The notes under the pieces: generated by a model | Database searches by the model: none | What the model saw: the letters and a program-made list of their open reading frames with translations, nothing else | What the model was told of the DNA's origin: nothing | Shown here: positions 5,971 through 6,466 of the stretch, piece after piece | How the letters are laid out: each line of letters opens with the position of its first letter | How positions within the stretch are numbered: the stretch's first letter is position 1 | From: an uncultured Synergistia bacterium | GTDB taxonomy: Bacteria > Eremiobacterota > SpSt-956 > JAKJGF01 | Length of the DNA: 6,466 bases | Direction of reading: 5' to 3' | Assembly: GCA_937888925.1 (NCBI GenBank) | Contig: CALARM010000974.1 | Span: 1-6,466, forward strand | Program-made: the position numbers and the translations under genes

Positions 5971-6423
5971 ATTATTCCTGTCATAATACCATGCCAAGTA
6001 AAGCATGGTCTTCCCTGTTCCGGCAGCTCCCTGGAAAAGGCATCTTTCATTATCTTCCAGATGGTCAAGGAATTTATACTGTTCCTGCGTATATGAGAGG
6101 ATAAGTTCTTCCGTATCTCCGAGGCGCTGTTTCGGTGACAGGAGAATTTCAAAATTGCCTCTCAGAACAGACGCCACTTTTTCTATATCTTTTTTTGAAG
6201 GTAATTTTTTATAGAAGTTTCCTCTATCTTCCATCTTTCTCTTTGTATTAACGGCGAGTTCCTCTATGAAAAAGCTTACAGGCCCTCTCCTGGAATGTCT
6301 GTCATAAACCTGCCACTGCTCATACTCCGTTCCTGTTTCATTATATTCAACATGAGGAAACATTACACCGAAGCCGAAGAGGAGATTGCTCAGGTCACTG
6401 TCCTGGTTCGGAACCGTCGAATT
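5971..6423 (-). pseudogene. Remnant of a NERD-domain superfamily I helicase, truncated at both ends
   Basis: The conserved stretch reads, on the minus strand, from NSTVPNQDSDL (from 6423) and LLFGFGVMFPHVEY through EYEQWQVYD, FFIEELAVNTKRKM, LPSKKDIEKVASVLRGNFE, LILSYTQEQYKFLDHLEDN and the Walker A motif GAAGTGKT (ATP-binding Lys at 6010-6012). This is the end of a NERD nuclease-like domain joined to the start of a UvrD-like helicase domain, as known from bacterial NERD/helicase proteins of roughly 600 residues or more. The family context begins before the first ATG (6363), so that ATG is not a true start. Upstream of 6424 all three frames meet stops with no similarity, so the first part of the NERD domain is missing. 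About 12 residues after Walker A the resemblance ends; the frame stays open to 5761, but runs into the antisense of the orphan gene. Helicase motifs II to VI are absent. There is no ribosome binding site. It is a decayed fragment, not a working helicase. Confidence 0.5.
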
Positions 6424-6466
6424 AAATCTATAAAAACCTATAAATAGGAGTATCTACTTATAAGTT

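Noticed and set aside
5773..6096. A 107-codon plus-strand frame at the right end
   Set aside because: It is antisense to the helicase remnant and has no family signature or binding site.

Overview
The window reads as chromosomal DNA from an AT-rich, Gram-type-unresolved bacterium. Four of the five genes with a visible start have strong GGAGG-type Shine-Dalgarno sites, and the promoters look sigma70-like. The content is a Hanks-type Ser/Thr kinase, a RING-like zinc finger fused to tetratricopeptide repeats (TPR), a family C11 (clostripain-like) peptidase, and a NERD-helicase remnant. Such a mix is common in large-genome bacteria of poorly cultured phyla. I cannot place it more precisely from sequence alone. 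There are no tRNA, rRNA, CRISPR or transposase genes visible.

Layout. Bases 1-2380 hold a minus-strand group read right to left. It starts with a promoter with an inverted repeat in its spacer (2303-2332), then a 58-codon gene (2100-2276). Three bases further on comes a 536-residue protein with a zinc finger, one membrane segment and 12 TPRs (486-2096). After a 178-base gap comes the N-terminal part of a Ser/Thr protein kinase that runs off the left edge (1-307). A strong hairpin with A and T runs (2341-2371) separates this group from the C11 peptidase gene upstream (2381-3901, minus), which has its own promoter around 3948-3977.

Bases 3902-4181 are a very AT-rich divergent intergenic region. 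To its right, on the plus strand, is a 545-residue orphan protein (4182-5819) rich in Asn, Ser, Thr and Tyr, with no recognisable domain, no signal peptide and no Shine-Dalgarno site. A hairpin at 5826-5858 follows it. The right end (about 5971-6423, minus) is an internal piece of a NERD-domain superfamily I helicase that still carries the Walker A motif but has lost both ends. It is best read as a decayed gene.

How the parts may work together. The small protein, the RING-like/TPR membrane protein and possibly the kinase look like one signalling unit: a membrane-anchored protein-interaction scaffold with a kinase. The C11 peptidase is a separate transcription unit that shares a divergent regulatory region with the orphan gene. 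Functional links between these units are inference only. The most unusual items are the RING-like/TPR/kinase arrangement, the C11 peptidase lacking the usual Asp beside its catalytic Cys, and the orphan gene with its odd start.
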